From: Pyrenochaeta sp. MPI-SDFR-AT-0127
Lineage: Eukaryota > Ascomycota > Dothideomycetes > Pleosporales > Cucurbitariaceae
DNA: 64,000 nucleotides
Direction: 5' to 3'
NCBI GenBank assembly: GCA_020747015.1
Contig: JAGTJM010000006.1
Span: 496,001-560,000, forward strand
The notes beneath the pieces are model-generated. The model was not told the DNA's origin. It made no database searches and saw only the letters and a list, made by a program, of their open reading frames with translations. The position numbers and the translations under genes were made by a program. Shown one piece after another: positions 23,504 to 33,742 of this stretch. Every line of letters starts with the position of its first letter. Within the stretch, counting starts at the first letter, position 1.

Positions 23504-26143
23504 TCACTCACTTCCAGCAAACGACCAATCCGACCGTGGCATCTCCCATCTCTTCTCCCATCCTTTCGGTCCACCTCTGGCTACTATCCCATTTCCTTGC
23601 TCAAACGGCCCGAGACTGGGCGGCACATCTTCCAGCCTGGTGCCCCAAGCACTCTCTTGCGCTCCCAGTGTCAACTCCAGCACACCGCCTTCTAAGAAGA
23701 AGCTATGCTGCAGCCAGTTCCTCGTATACGGCTCTCCATTCAGCGTTGCTGATTGAATGTATATGTTCTTGTGAGCTGGATCAAAGTTGATATTCCTAAT
23801 CGTCGCTGTCTTGCCAGTCTGCCCGTTCTTGATGGATATTGATTCGAAGAATGGAGGGATAATAAAGTAAACGTCTTGTCCAGCATTGGGATAGAAACCC
23901 ATCATGACGAATGCTTCAAAGGAACCCATTGCTCCACTGTCGTCATTTCCCGGAATGCCACCCACCGTGTCATTAAACAGTGAGGGAATATATTGATGTG
24001 CACGTTCGGCAGATAGCGCTGGCCGCCCCGCGTAATGGTACAGAAAGACTTTCAAGAACGACTGCTCGTTGCCGAGGTACAGTACGCCAGATTCGTGTAG
24101 CCAGTTCAGGCGTTCAACGAACAAGTCGCGACCGCCCAGTGTGGAGATGAGGCTTGCCATATCGCCAGGGGCGTAGAAGGTGTACATCCACACGGGACCT
24201 TCGTATGTCTCTCCGCCGCTAGGGTTCAGGTAGCAGCCTGTAAAGTTGAGCAATGGCGAGCAGAAAATCGGATCCTGATAGCCCCAGGTTCCGTTCATGT
24301 ACCGCGGCTGCAAAAATCCCTCAAATCCAGTATCCACACCATTTACGGTACTGCGTTGATCGGCCTTGAACATGTTCTTCCAGTTCCCCGAGCGGCTGAG
24401 GTATTTTTGGTAGTCAGCTGTATGGCCAAGCTCGCGGGCTAGCGTCGCAATAACAAAGTCATTATACGCATATTCGACAGTGCGGGAAATAGAGCGTGTT
24501 TCTGTGCCTACGCCTAAGACGTCAATATTTTCAGTGGGAATGTAGCCCAAGGAGTGCCAAGATTGGAGACCACCACGTCCTTGAATTTGTCAGTCAGTCA
24601 TACGCATTGAAGAAGTAAAAGTCTGGTACCTTCGACGTCCCAATTGGGTGGTTCCTCTTCGGCATCCTTCACAACAGCCTCGTATGCTAGATTCCAATCG
24701 ACACCAATGCTAATGTTCTTGAAGTACGCATCTGCCAGAACAACATCCGCATTCGACCCCCCTTGCGTGAAGCCTTTACAAAAGCTCATTCGACAGTCTG
24801 GCAGCCATCCCTGATGTTTGTATATATCCAACAAACTTCTTATCATCAATGTCTGGCTACGTGGGTCCAGCAGCGTCAACAGTGGATGAATGCTTCGAAA
24901 GCTGTCCCAGATGCAATAGAAAGAGTCATAATAGGGTTCACCGGAATCCCAGAACGGGTTCTCACCAGTGTAATCCTGAGGCGAGATCATCGCACGATAC
25001 ACGCCACTCCAAAATGCTCTCAAGAAAACATCGCTGACACCTCCGTCTTCAATGGTAATGACGTCAAGTTTGGCACGCCAGGCGGCTTCGGCGACTGCAA
25101 CGACACCATCAAAATCTGAAGCAGGAATCTCTTGCTCAGCATTCGAACAGGCCTGTTCTTCACTGACAAAACTCATTCCTACTCTAGCTAAGATTTGATT
25201 ACCCGCCTCGGGTTTCTCAAACTGGACCCATCCGCCTGCTGGTCGCGCACTGGGCGTTTGCCGCTCGTCACCTGGCACGATCTTCAAGCTTTTTGCTCTG
25301 GAGGCTCGAGAATTTGCCCACACACCCGCATCCTTGATAGCCGCGCCCTTGAAGTCGAGACAGAAATACGACTGGTATGTTCCGATACCGAAGGATGGCG
25401 AAAATCGGCCACCACCAGTTATACGTCCGGTGTCTGCGTACACTGTTATATTTGCCTCGCTCCTTGTATTCGGCAGATCCCTCAACTCTACTAGGATATG
25501 CGGGTTGAGCTTGGTGTTTGGCGTTGTGGGAGTTTCCGGAAATGTAAAACGATATAGTGCTGTTCTGTTGGTGACCGTCATCTCCGTTCTGATGTCGTTT
25601 ACCAGTGTAATGTCGAAGTAGCCAGGACGCCCGTTTTCGCTCCCTAAAACACGCTCGGTGGCACGGACGAAGTAGGGGTATTGGCAAGCGTTGATATCAT
25701 CGTTTGGACAACCAGCCTGGGCAAATATAGGGAAATTTCCGAGAGAAGCTGATCCGCCCGTGCCGGAGTCATGCATGTGGGAGAAGCCGTAAACATAAGG
25801 ATCATTGGAGTCGAAACCACCTTGATTCTCACCGAACCCATCCGGGCCAGACTTCGCCATACCTGAGGCCATGTTAGCGGTCTGCTGTCAAACCTCTATG
25901 CGACTATAGGAAATCTTGCCAAATGGTAGTGTTGCGCCGGGAAAAACATGGCCTGGTTGTGATCAGTACTTTTCCGTCAGAACTAGAGGGTAAGCATCTG
26001 CTCTGACCTCCATTTGTCGTCCCAATCAGCGGGTTAATATATTCATACCCGGATTTGCCTTGCGATGGTGCACCGGATTGCGCATTTGCAAGTGTTCTCA
26101 ACAGTGCCACTACACCCACGAGCTGATCTGAAATCCGCACCAT
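23504..26143 (-). CDS. Secreted alpha-1,2-mannosidase, GH92 family
   Basis: Four exons: 26143-26008, 25952-25920 (a 33-nt microexon), 25862-24630 and 24579-23504, giving 825 aa. Introns are 55, 57 and 50 nt; the second has a GC donor (GCAAGA), the others GT. The N-terminus is a signal peptide (MVRISDQLVGVVALLRTLANA). GH92 hallmarks follow in order: YINPLIGT, GGHVFPGATLPFGMAK assembled across three exons, GFSHMHDSGTGG, YDSFYCIWDSFRSIHPLL, and the C-terminal catalytic region GIPGNDDSGAMGSFEAFVMMGFYP. The family are Ca2+-dependent exo-mannosidases that trim alpha-1,2-linked (sometimes other) mannose from N-glycans or mannan; specificity is inferred. It is flanked by long gene-free stretches. The microexon makes it easy for gene predictors to break this gene. 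Confidence 0.93.
25863..25919 (-). other. GC-AG intron in the GH92 gene
   Basis: On the minus strand the 33-nt exon ends CCATTTG and the intron opens GCAAGA, ending CCTCAG. Splicing restores the strictly conserved PFGMAK block in frame (phase 1 on both sides). No GT donor in this position gives the conserved sequence. Confidence 0.75.
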
Positions 26144-28728
26144 GGTTCACACGCTCTTGATCGCAATGGATTCGGTCTAAGCTACTTGCACCTCGCAATG
26201 AGGAAATGACCCAACAACAATGATACATTCCCCACCTGCTTTTATTTACTGCTCCATCCCCATTGTCCTTGGCAATTTCACGACGTCACTGCACTCCATG
26301 ACCTTCCCTGCATATGTCCCTCCAGAGCCTGAAATTCATATATCCAGTTCCAGATCTGGAAGCTGTGAACCTAGTTTGGGAAGAAGCATGGCCGTTGAGC
26401 ATTGGCATCACGCGCGGGTGCGCGGAGTGGCTGCGGGGTACATCGTTTAGCGGCAGATCTACATGGTGTGACGAGGGTGACATTATCTCCGGGGCCTGGA
26501 GGGCATGGAAAGTACCGCGACTTGTGTGTGTACCACTCGGTATGATGTTGTCACGAGGAAGTGGTACGAGTGGGGAAACCTTGTTATTGGGGACTGAAAG
26601 CACGAGGGGTCGGCGGTTGGTGCGATACAAGAATGCGTCATCTGTTGCGAATGTCGTAGCCGAGTGTATGTACCGCCGCACATACAGTCATGTTGCACAG
26701 TTCAGAGCCATATGTAGACATGTAGATATGGAATGAAGAACGCCACAATGCATATTTGGGAGTGGAAAGTGTAAGCTAAGCCTTTTTAGGCATAGTCTGG
26801 AAGCCCTTCACCCATGTCAAAAGTGATACTACACTAGACCTTTTCGCCTTGTTATCTCCAAGCCAGACCACTTTAGGAGTCTGCAGCCTCTCATCGACTT
26901 GAATTTGAATTGAAGATGCGGCAGTCACACCTTGCTTAAAGGGAGATCTTGATGTTGTGACCGCTTGACCAAAGTTGTCCCAGCTACGTATGACTACCTT
27001 CGCAGTGCCTCATACCCACGAACCGCAACGTTCAACGTGCCCGCAAAACAAAACAAAGAATTGTGTCCTCTTTTAGTGAACTTGATAACTTTCTCAGTGC
27101 TTAGTTAGTTTTTACACAAATGGTACGGCGTAGCAGAGACCTGGCATTGACCTGTCTATTTTTGACTGTACCACAGCACCCTCGATTATATGGTAATCTT
27201 ATCCCCAATTGTTCGTGGTATTGTCCTCGACTATAAGTTGGGCGCCTTCAATATGCCTGTACTTGTAGCTTTCTGGTACACAATACCACTGGCGCCATGC
27301 TAGCTAGTGCTGAAAAAGGTGAAATAGTGAATGCGATTTATGGTTGCATACGAGGACTTTCAAGAACAAGGTGACATAGGTATTCACGAGGCTCTATTTT
27401 ACGATCTAATGATCTTTGGGATTCTAAACATGCTGGACTGTTCACTTGACATAAGGGGCAACACTCATGCAACTTATTACCGACAAGGTCCACACTGTAC
27501 GGCATAACTTTGCCGCGTCCCTTTTCCTGGTTCTGCTCTGCATTTGCTTCCAAGCTCGGCAAAGCCTCCAATCAGGGAGTACGAAATCAAGATAGTTGAT
27601 GCCCTCACTATACTATCACCAACATCCCATGTGTTGGCGTCGGCTCCCGGAAAAGTGAAAGGCCACTAAACAATACAAAACTACACCGTTACTGGCCAGG
27701 GAGTACATCCGATGGCGCCCCCCACTCGATATCACTATACTTTTATTTATGTAAACAAAGGTAGTAGAGCCTCCACAGGTATCAGAGACTGGAATGTTTT
27801 AGCACTCACTAGCGGCGTCTCGTGACATGTTGCCTACCACAGCAGATACGGGCGCTTACAGATGCAGCATGTCAACGCATCAAAGCCACACTATACAATA
27901 CGAAGACCAGCCCTAGTAGTTTCTATTTGAGATGTTCTAGTTTTGGTTAGAAAGGCGTCTTTCATCCCCTGCTACACCAACAGCTGCGGTTTCAGCCGCT
28001 TAGCACTTCAAGGTAAGAACAAGCTGAGTATGAACCGCTCCAGTAAAAAGGGGGACCAGTACTATCAAAAACGCCAAGCTAAGGTCACACTCCGCGAGCA
28101 TTAGCACAATCGGTAAACCCCGCATTCCAATCCAAAGAGGACAACCAGGTGCAGACTACAGCCTTACTGGCCGCCAATATGCAGATGCACCCGAGATACG
28201 GACACACTCTGTTTTGTAAGCTCAGATATCGTTGGCTTACACTGCAGTCTTGTACGTAAGGGTATGAACACACGTGTCAAACCAGCAAGCAAAGTATGGT
28301 TGTTACGAATGAGAACGTACTCTTGCGCTTCCTCACCGGTCAGTATTGCTGCCAAGAGCCCAAGGCTGAAGAAGGGGTGCACGCCATTCGATGCACAGAC
28401 TGTTTGCGGGGAGGGCTACCAACAGGGAGGCGGCTCTGGGGGAGCGTGGAATGTGTGCTGGTACCTGTATTCTCCACACAGAGGGTTGTGCAACATGATG
28501 ATAGAAAGGTGAGATGTGTCGAGATGATGAGCAATGACGATGCGGCTGGTCCGAAGGAGAGCAGGATTTCTGCGCTGTCTATGGTTCTCAGAACCCATAT
28601 TGAGTTGCCTCGCTCAATACCTGCATCCAACAATCAATATCATATGAGAATTCCACTTCAAATTTTGCCATCACTTCACCCTATCTCACTGTCTTCATAT
28701 CTCAGAAGCTGGCTTTCGACTCCAAAGT
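26144..28728. other. 2.6-kb stretch without a supported gene
   Basis: It contains the GH92 promoter at its left end and the promoter of the small membrane protein at its right end. Overlapping ORFs at 26286-26681 (minus) and 26314-26736 (plus) mirror each other and show no domains. Nothing else was recognised. Confidence 0.5.
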
Positions 28729-29028
28729 ATGCCATCGACCCCCCCACGTCCCTCGGGCCAGCTTAAACCCAAAATGTCAAAGGAGAGTATCCGAACAGCC
28801 ATCATCGTCAGCAGTGTCATCGGCGTGCTAGCCATACTCGCCTTGACTTGCCTTTACTGGAGCCGGCGGATCAAACGAAGTGCCAAAGCAGGGATGAGGA
28901 TTGAGAATTCCAGTCTCGCAGTTAGTGGTGCGGTAGACAAGCACCTAGAGGTCGGAGTGATCCAGGAGCCGCTACCAGTGTACAAAAAGGAACCCATGAA
29001 GGATGAAAGACGACTCGATATTGCGTAA
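28729..29028 (+). CDS. Small single-pass membrane protein
   Basis: A 99-aa intronless ORF. A short Pro/Ser/Lys N-terminus is followed by one clear hydrophobic helix (IIVSSVIGVLAILALTCLYW, about residues 24-43), a basic stop-transfer segment (SRRIKRSAK), and a polar tail with EPLPVYKKEP and the acidic/basic end DERRLDIA. The layout (N-out, C-in by the positive-inside rule) and the LPVY-type tail resemble many uncharacterised small fungal membrane proteins. The second methionine (residue 16, ATG at 28774) has the better A-rich context and may be the real start, giving 84 aa. No function can be assigned. No neighbour suggests one. Confidence 0.6.
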   Translation: MPSTPPRPSGQLKPKMSKESIRTAIIVSSVIGVLAILALTCLYWSRRIKRSAKAGMRIENSSLAVSGAVDKHLEVGVIQEPLPVYKKEPMKDERRLDIA

Positions 29029-29406
29029 GATTGGAAGAAAGAATCGCTGTTGATCCTGATCAGAAAGGCATGAGGTTGATATGTGTACCTAACTCTTGTA
29101 GAAGTTGTTGAACTCTGAATGAGCTCTGGAAGGAGAGCGCATATACAAATCGGCGAATGAAATTAATTTAAGAAAGAGATCCTTCATAGATAAGGGTCAT
29201 ATGACATTCTGAATTCTCCGGCATGTAATGTTCCTCTGTCTAGTGTGAGCATAATTAATCTAGCGTAGACAGAGTCCATACTTACAGCTAATGCTCAGTT
29301 TGAGAGAATCAGCGCTCTAGCACCCAGGACGCTGAAGCGTTCTGATCTATTCGTGTCTTTGTAACACTCAATTTCTAACTTCGAGCATGTCTGTTGTCTT
29401 CGTGCC
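29029..29406. other. Convergent intergenic stretch
   Basis: It lies between the 3' ends of the small membrane protein gene and the ICln-like gene. AT-rich around 29150-29260; no coding signal. Confidence 0.5.
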
Positions 29407-30223
29407 TCAGCTGGTTCGATGGTATTTCTCTCCATGGCCATCCAAGCCGTTGGTTCCATTCGTACTATCATCTCCATCTTCCCTTTGCCTCACCGTGCCC
29501 GCTCCAGGTCCCAAATCTTCACCTCCAATCACTGTGCCTCTGAAGTTCCCATCTTCATCGAGATACTCATCCATATTCTCGGCTGTGATCCATCCCGTCG
29601 CACCTGGCGCAGTCTCATCTAATAAATCTTCACCGTCGCCATCGCTCGCATTTGGATCTGGATGTAAGTCTGCGCAGATGTTCATCGCAGCGAAGATCTC
29701 CTTGATGCAAGCAGTGTCTGGGTTCGAGGTGTAGGATGGGGGAAGCATGGTAATTTCGAGTACTTGTATATCCTCCTCTTCATTCACAGTTTCCGCATCG
29801 TTGAGCGAGAGGCTCATGTAGAGCGCTTCGATCGTGGACTTGTACTTCATTGTGGCGTGGAGCGCGATAGAGGGATATGGTATCGCAACGCCGGTGGGTG
29901 AAGGTGAACTTTGGAAGATGACTAGATTTCTAGTGATTGTCAATAAACCATAATGACTATGCGAGCAGGATATCTTACTCTGAGTTCACCCATATCGCGA
30001 TGTCCTTCACAAGCGTGTCCTCACCATCGGTTACAGTGCTGAACTTTGAGAATGCGGCATCTTGCTGTAATTGCGAAGCTGGGGCAGATAATGTGAGCCC
30101 GGAGTGGTGCGCATATAGGACAGGCTTTGCGCCAAAGAAAGTGGATGGTGTTTGTTCCTGATGCTCTTGGAGCGGGGTGGAGTCCTCGGTCTTAGGCGCG
30201 GTGTCCAGGTGACGGATTGCCAT
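29407..30223 (-). CDS. ICln/Lot5-like protein (pICln PH-like domain)
   Basis: Exons 30223-29979 and 29929-29407, joined across a 49-nt intron (GTAAGA donor, CACTAG acceptor), give 255 aa. The N-terminal half follows the ICln pattern: a TPSTFFGAKPVLY segment near residue 27, an IAIWVNSE strand before the splice, then GVAIPYPSIALHA and an acidic stretch with NEEEDIQVLEITMLPPS, and a polar acidic C-terminus. In animals and fission yeast ICln is an Sm-protein chaperone of the methylosome; budding yeast Lot5 is a diverged member. Location is expected to be cytosol and nucleus. The family call rests on this pattern and is not an alignment. It is divergent from the WDR83-like gene. Confidence 0.78.
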
Positions 30224-30804
30224 TGTGGAGAGAAAAGGGTCTTTTAAAGTGCAACGGAGTTAATTAGACACCAAGAGCAGACTATAAGCGAAGTATAGGC
30301 GTGATCAATGTTGGTAGAAGGAATCCAGGGCAGCTCAAGGCAGCTGTCTGCGCGAGTCCAAAAAGTTCCCAGAAGCTCTGGGACAATGATCCTAGCTCCT
30401 GCCCCGCTACGGGCTTGGCAGGTACATTCCGCTCTGGGAGTCGCATAGATTCGCCGAAGACTACCACTTCAGCTTACACAATTCGGTAACATCTACGTAC
30501 ACTTAAGACTTATGTATGTGTACTTTACGGGACTCTACCAGCTTCTAGACTCGGTCCAAATCTGAGCCAGCAACATCACCTCGAGCTGGCCATAATCTCG
30601 TGCGCCCCATCTTCACAATGCCTTGAAGTCACTTCTACACAAGGCGCCTAGTAATTTGCAGTCTTTGTTGAGTAACCTCACTGGATTTGAGGCTGTGGGA
30701 AGAAAGAGGAAGAAATTTGTAAGTACTTAGACCGATCCAGCCTCTCCAATCACTACCCATACATCTCCCCAATTATTCCGTCTAACACACTCTGTAGGTC
30801 CGCC
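30224..30804. promoter_or_regulatory. Bidirectional promoter region, ICln-like / WDR83-like
   Basis: 581 bp lie between two head-to-head starts. No TATA box or other motif could be named with confidence. Confidence 0.5.
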
Positions 30805-31812
30805 ATGGCCGCCTTTCCCACGACTCCTGTTGCTAAACTCACTGGCCACAATGGTATTGTACACGCTGTTGCATACTCATCTGGCTCCCAATCATATATC
30901 CTTACTGGGTCGTCCGATCGAACGATCCGCCTATACAATCCCCAGAAGGCCCCGCCGTCCTCGTCTGCTCCTCTCACGTCATCCGCCTACCCTCCTGGAT
31001 TGGTGAACAAGTATACTGCGCATGGATACGAAGTTCTGAGCATCGATGTCAACGAGGCCAACGACCGCTTCGTTTCTACCGGCGGCGATAAGACGGTGTT
31101 TCTTTGGGACGTGCAGACCGCGCAAACAGCCAGGCGGTGGACGGGGCATGCGGGTCGTGTGAACCGTGGTGTCTTTGGCGGTGACGGAGACAGCGTCATT
31201 GCTACTGGGTCTTTCGACGGCACGGTGAAGATCTGGGACGTCAAATCCAACGCGTACAAACCGATCATGACCCTCGACGATGCAAAGGACAGCATAACAG
31301 ATATTTCAGTGCATGACTCGGATATTCTGGCGAGCAGCGTGGATGGGCGTGTGAGAAGTTATGATCTAAGGATGGGCATGTGCCAGGTTGATATCATCGG
31401 GCATCCTTGCACAAGTCTGGCTGTGACGAAGAAAGGAACTGAAGTCCTTGTTGGAGCGCTAGATTCAACAGTGAGACTGATGGACCGTACGAATGGCGAG
31501 CTACTCAAAGCATACCGCGACGATACTTTTGTCAACAAAGACTTGAGAGTGAGGAGTACTTTGGGATTGAACGATAGTGTAGTGGTCAGTGGAAGTGATG
31601 ATGGAATGGTGTTCGTGTGGGACATCTTAGGGGGCGAGCGTTTGCACAAGTTCAAGCACTCAGAGATGCGGGAAGTCACGAGCAAGATTCTTTCAGGACA
31701 AGCAGCGGGAAAGAAAGACGTTGTGTCCGCGGTAGCGTTCTGCAAAACGAGAAGAGAATGGTGTAGTGCCGGTGGAGATGGCAACGTAATTGTCTGGGGT
31801 ACTAGGAGTTGA
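30805..31812 (+). CDS. wdr83: WD40 protein of the WDR83/MORG1 family
   Basis: An intronless 335-aa ORF that is one seven-bladed propeller. Blades show LTGHNGIVHAVAY, ILTGSSDRTIRLYN, RFVSTGGDKTVFLWDV, VIATGSFDGTVKIWDVKS, LDDAKDSITDISVHDSDIL, the RVRSYDLRMG strand, LVGALDSTVRLMD, RSTLGLNDSVVVSGSDDG and a closing CSAGGDGNVIVWG. The DAKDSITDISVHDS and RSTLGLNDSVV stretches are diagnostic of WDR83/MORG1. In animals it is a scaffold for the ERK pathway and a component of spliceosomal C complexes; in fungi its role is little studied. The start ATG follows GCC in good context, and no upstream exon is needed because the first blade is complete. Confidence 0.9.
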   Translation: MAAFPTTPVAKLTGHNGIVHAVAYSSGSQSYILTGSSDRTIRLYNPQKAPPSSSAPLTSSAYPPGLVNKYTAHGYEVLSIDVNEANDRFVSTGGDKTVFLWDVQTAQTARRWTGHAGRVNRGVFGGDGDSVIATGSFDGTVKIWDVKSNAYKPIMTLDDAKDSITDISVHDSDILASSVDGRVRSYDLRMGMCQVDIIGHPCTSLAVTKKGTEVLVGALDSTVRLMDRTNGELLKAYRDDTFVNKDLRVRSTLGLNDSVVVSGSDDGMVFVWDILGGERLHKFKHSEMREVTSKILSGQAAGKKDVVSAVAFCKTRREWCSAGGDGNVIVWGTRS

Positions 31813-32023
31813 TGAACCGGGCTATTTTATGTTTTTCTCTCGTATCCTGTGATACCCTGATAGACTACCCTATCAATAACCGACGACTAGGATTGAAGCA
31901 ACTTTTTGAATTATTAAACGCCTATATAATGCATGGTATCTCATGGCCTTGTCCTCATAATGCTTATCGTAGGAACATCCATGTCTCTCCTGATCTCACC
32001 AACAGCCCATCTACCACATTTCC

Positions 32024-33742
32024 CTAAGCCCTCTTCTTGGAGTTCACATTCTTTCCCGCACCAATCTTTGGCCTGCCACCGGCACGGCCCCTGTCTCCAG
32101 TGAGAATACCAGGCAGATAATCTGCGTCCATAAGGTCCCTCATCTTACTTCGCTTATCTTGATCAACCTGTTGCTGGTACTCTTTCTGGTCCTCTGCCAG
32201 AATGAGGTCGCGTCCCCAGCCACCTTTGCCTCCACCCTGGCCGCTCCATTTTCCATTTGCCGTGCCTGCAATAGGCTTGGGAACGCTATACTTGTCGCCA
32301 CGTGTATTGTATTGGTAATTCTTCGCGAGATGTATGCGGAACTCACCCTTCGCGTCTGTAGAGCAGGACACGCGGTGTAAAGTAGCCTGGCCGCAGCGTG
32401 GGCAGAACTGCTTATCCATCTGCTTGACGATGTTGAAGCAGGCGTGGCAGCGCAAGACTTTTGTAGTGAGGTGCTTGATGCGTTGCATATTCGTTGATAG
32501 AAGGTTCAGGTTCATCTGCAGTAGGACATTCTGCATGGCGAAGTCGATGGTCATGGTTGCTACATCCATTTGCACTGCCTTAGCTGTGCGGCTGTGAGAT
32601 TGGACACCCGAGTCTTTGGCTTGGTGGGCCGGGAGGTTGGAAGGCGTTATCCAGTCACCGTCAGAGTCATTGTCGGAAGAGTCAGTTGCGGGAGGTGTGG
32701 GCTGTTGGAACTGTTGCGGTTCAGTGGAGATGTCGAGGTCTGCAATTTTCTTCGAAACATCCTCTGGAATTTGAGTAGAATCAGAAATCTCTTGAATGGG
32801 CGCTGACAGAGGTTTCGAGAGCTCCTGAACACGTTCTAGAGTGGTCTTTGAAGCTTCCTGCGGTGGCACTGCAGATTCAGTTGCGAATTCTGTTGCGAGT
32901 TCTGTTGCAGATTCTGTCTCCACAGACTTTTGCAATGATTGACCTTGGTGTTGATCCTCTGGTGTGTTTTGGTGAATGATTTCAGCTTCTTTTTGTTCCT
33001 CGTTCTGAACATCCTCACTTTTGGAGTCGCTTGCAACTGGTTCCAATAATGAATTTTGCTCAGCAACCTGCTCTTGAGTGACTGCGATCCCTCCTTGTGC
33101 ATCAGGTGCCTCATCTGTGATGGTCGGCTCACCGTTCTGCTGGTCTTGATTTTCACTACTTCTCATGTGTAGCGTGAACTCTGTCGTAGGAGGCTTCACA
33201 AATCTCCCCTTGATGGCTCGCTTACCTCGCGGCTGTTCCCAACCTTCCTCAACCGCTGGCTGCGCCTCAACCTCTACCTCAACAGGCTCTACTTCTTTCG
33301 TCCTCCTCTGTCGCGGCTGTTTCGATTTGAGCTCTTTCTGCTCCTGCTCTTCACCAGGCCTCCTTTTGATCGGCTGCTTAGGTGCATCCCTCAAACCCCA
33401 ATCTCCTCCATTCCTCTCACAATGAACCTCGTACGCGAGAGCCAGGATACCCAGATCCTGTCTACTCAGCACCGCATGGTCACCAGTCTTCTTACTGAAC
33501 GCAATCACCGCATCATAGCTTGCTGGAGATGGGTTCCTGATCTTCAGAAAGGGCATGAGCGTGGTCTGCACACGTGATCTGGTGGCTTCATCGCGAATTT
33601 CAGAGAGGATCGCAGGGGTTGTAAAAAGTTCTTCGGCAGAGTTGATGATGGTCGATATTGAGACAGCGTTATTGATGAGAGGACCTGTGTCGATAACGAG
33701 GGAGTGTATTGGCTTTTGCTGGGTTGAGTTTGGAGTTGCCAT
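32024..33742 (-). CDS. NOB1: 20S pre-rRNA D-site endonuclease NOB1
   Basis: 572 aa, intronless. The start at 33742 (MATPNSTQQKP) was chosen over an upstream in-frame ATG at 33940 because the family begins directly before the PIN domain. PIN domain residues: VIDTGPLI with catalytic Asp18, ILSEIRDEATR, and DLGILALAYE. A long acidic/Gln-rich linker of about 250 residues follows, then a zinc ribbon near residue 430 (CHAC...CPRCG) and the conserved tail with NTRGDKYSVPKP, GGGKGGWGRDLILAEDQ and PGILTGDRGRAGGRPKIGAGKNVNS. NOB1 cleaves at the 3' end of 18S rRNA in late cytoplasmic pre-40S particles. The linker is longer than in yeast, which is common in filamentous fungi. It converges on the WDR83-like gene. 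Confidence 0.95.
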   Translation of the reverse strand: MATPNSTQQKPIHSLVIDTGPLINNAVSISTIINSAEELFTTPAILSEIRDEATRSRVQTTLMPFLKIRNPSPASYDAVIAFSKKTGDHAVLSRQDLGILALAYEVHCERNGGDWGLRDAPKQPIKRRPGEEQEQKELKSKQPRQRRTKEVEPVEVEVEAQPAVEEGWEQPRGKRAIKGRFVKPPTTEFTLHMRSSENQDQQNGEPTITDEAPDAQGGIAVTQEQVAEQNSLLEPVASDSKSEDVQNEEQKEAEIIHQNTPEDQHQGQSLQKSVETESATELATEFATESAVPPQEASKTTLERVQELSKPLSAPIQEISDSTQIPEDVSKKIADLDISTEPQQFQQPTPPATDSSDNDSDGDWITPSNLPAHQAKDSGVQSHSRTAKAVQMDVATMTIDFAMQNVLLQMNLNLLSTNMQRIKHLTTKVLRCHACFNIVKQMDKQFCPRCGQATLHRVSCSTDAKGEFRIHLAKNYQYNTRGDKYSVPKPIAGTANGKWSGQGGGKGGWGRDLILAEDQKEYQQQVDQDKRSKMRDLMDADYLPGILTGDRGRAGGRPKIGAGKNVNSKKRA

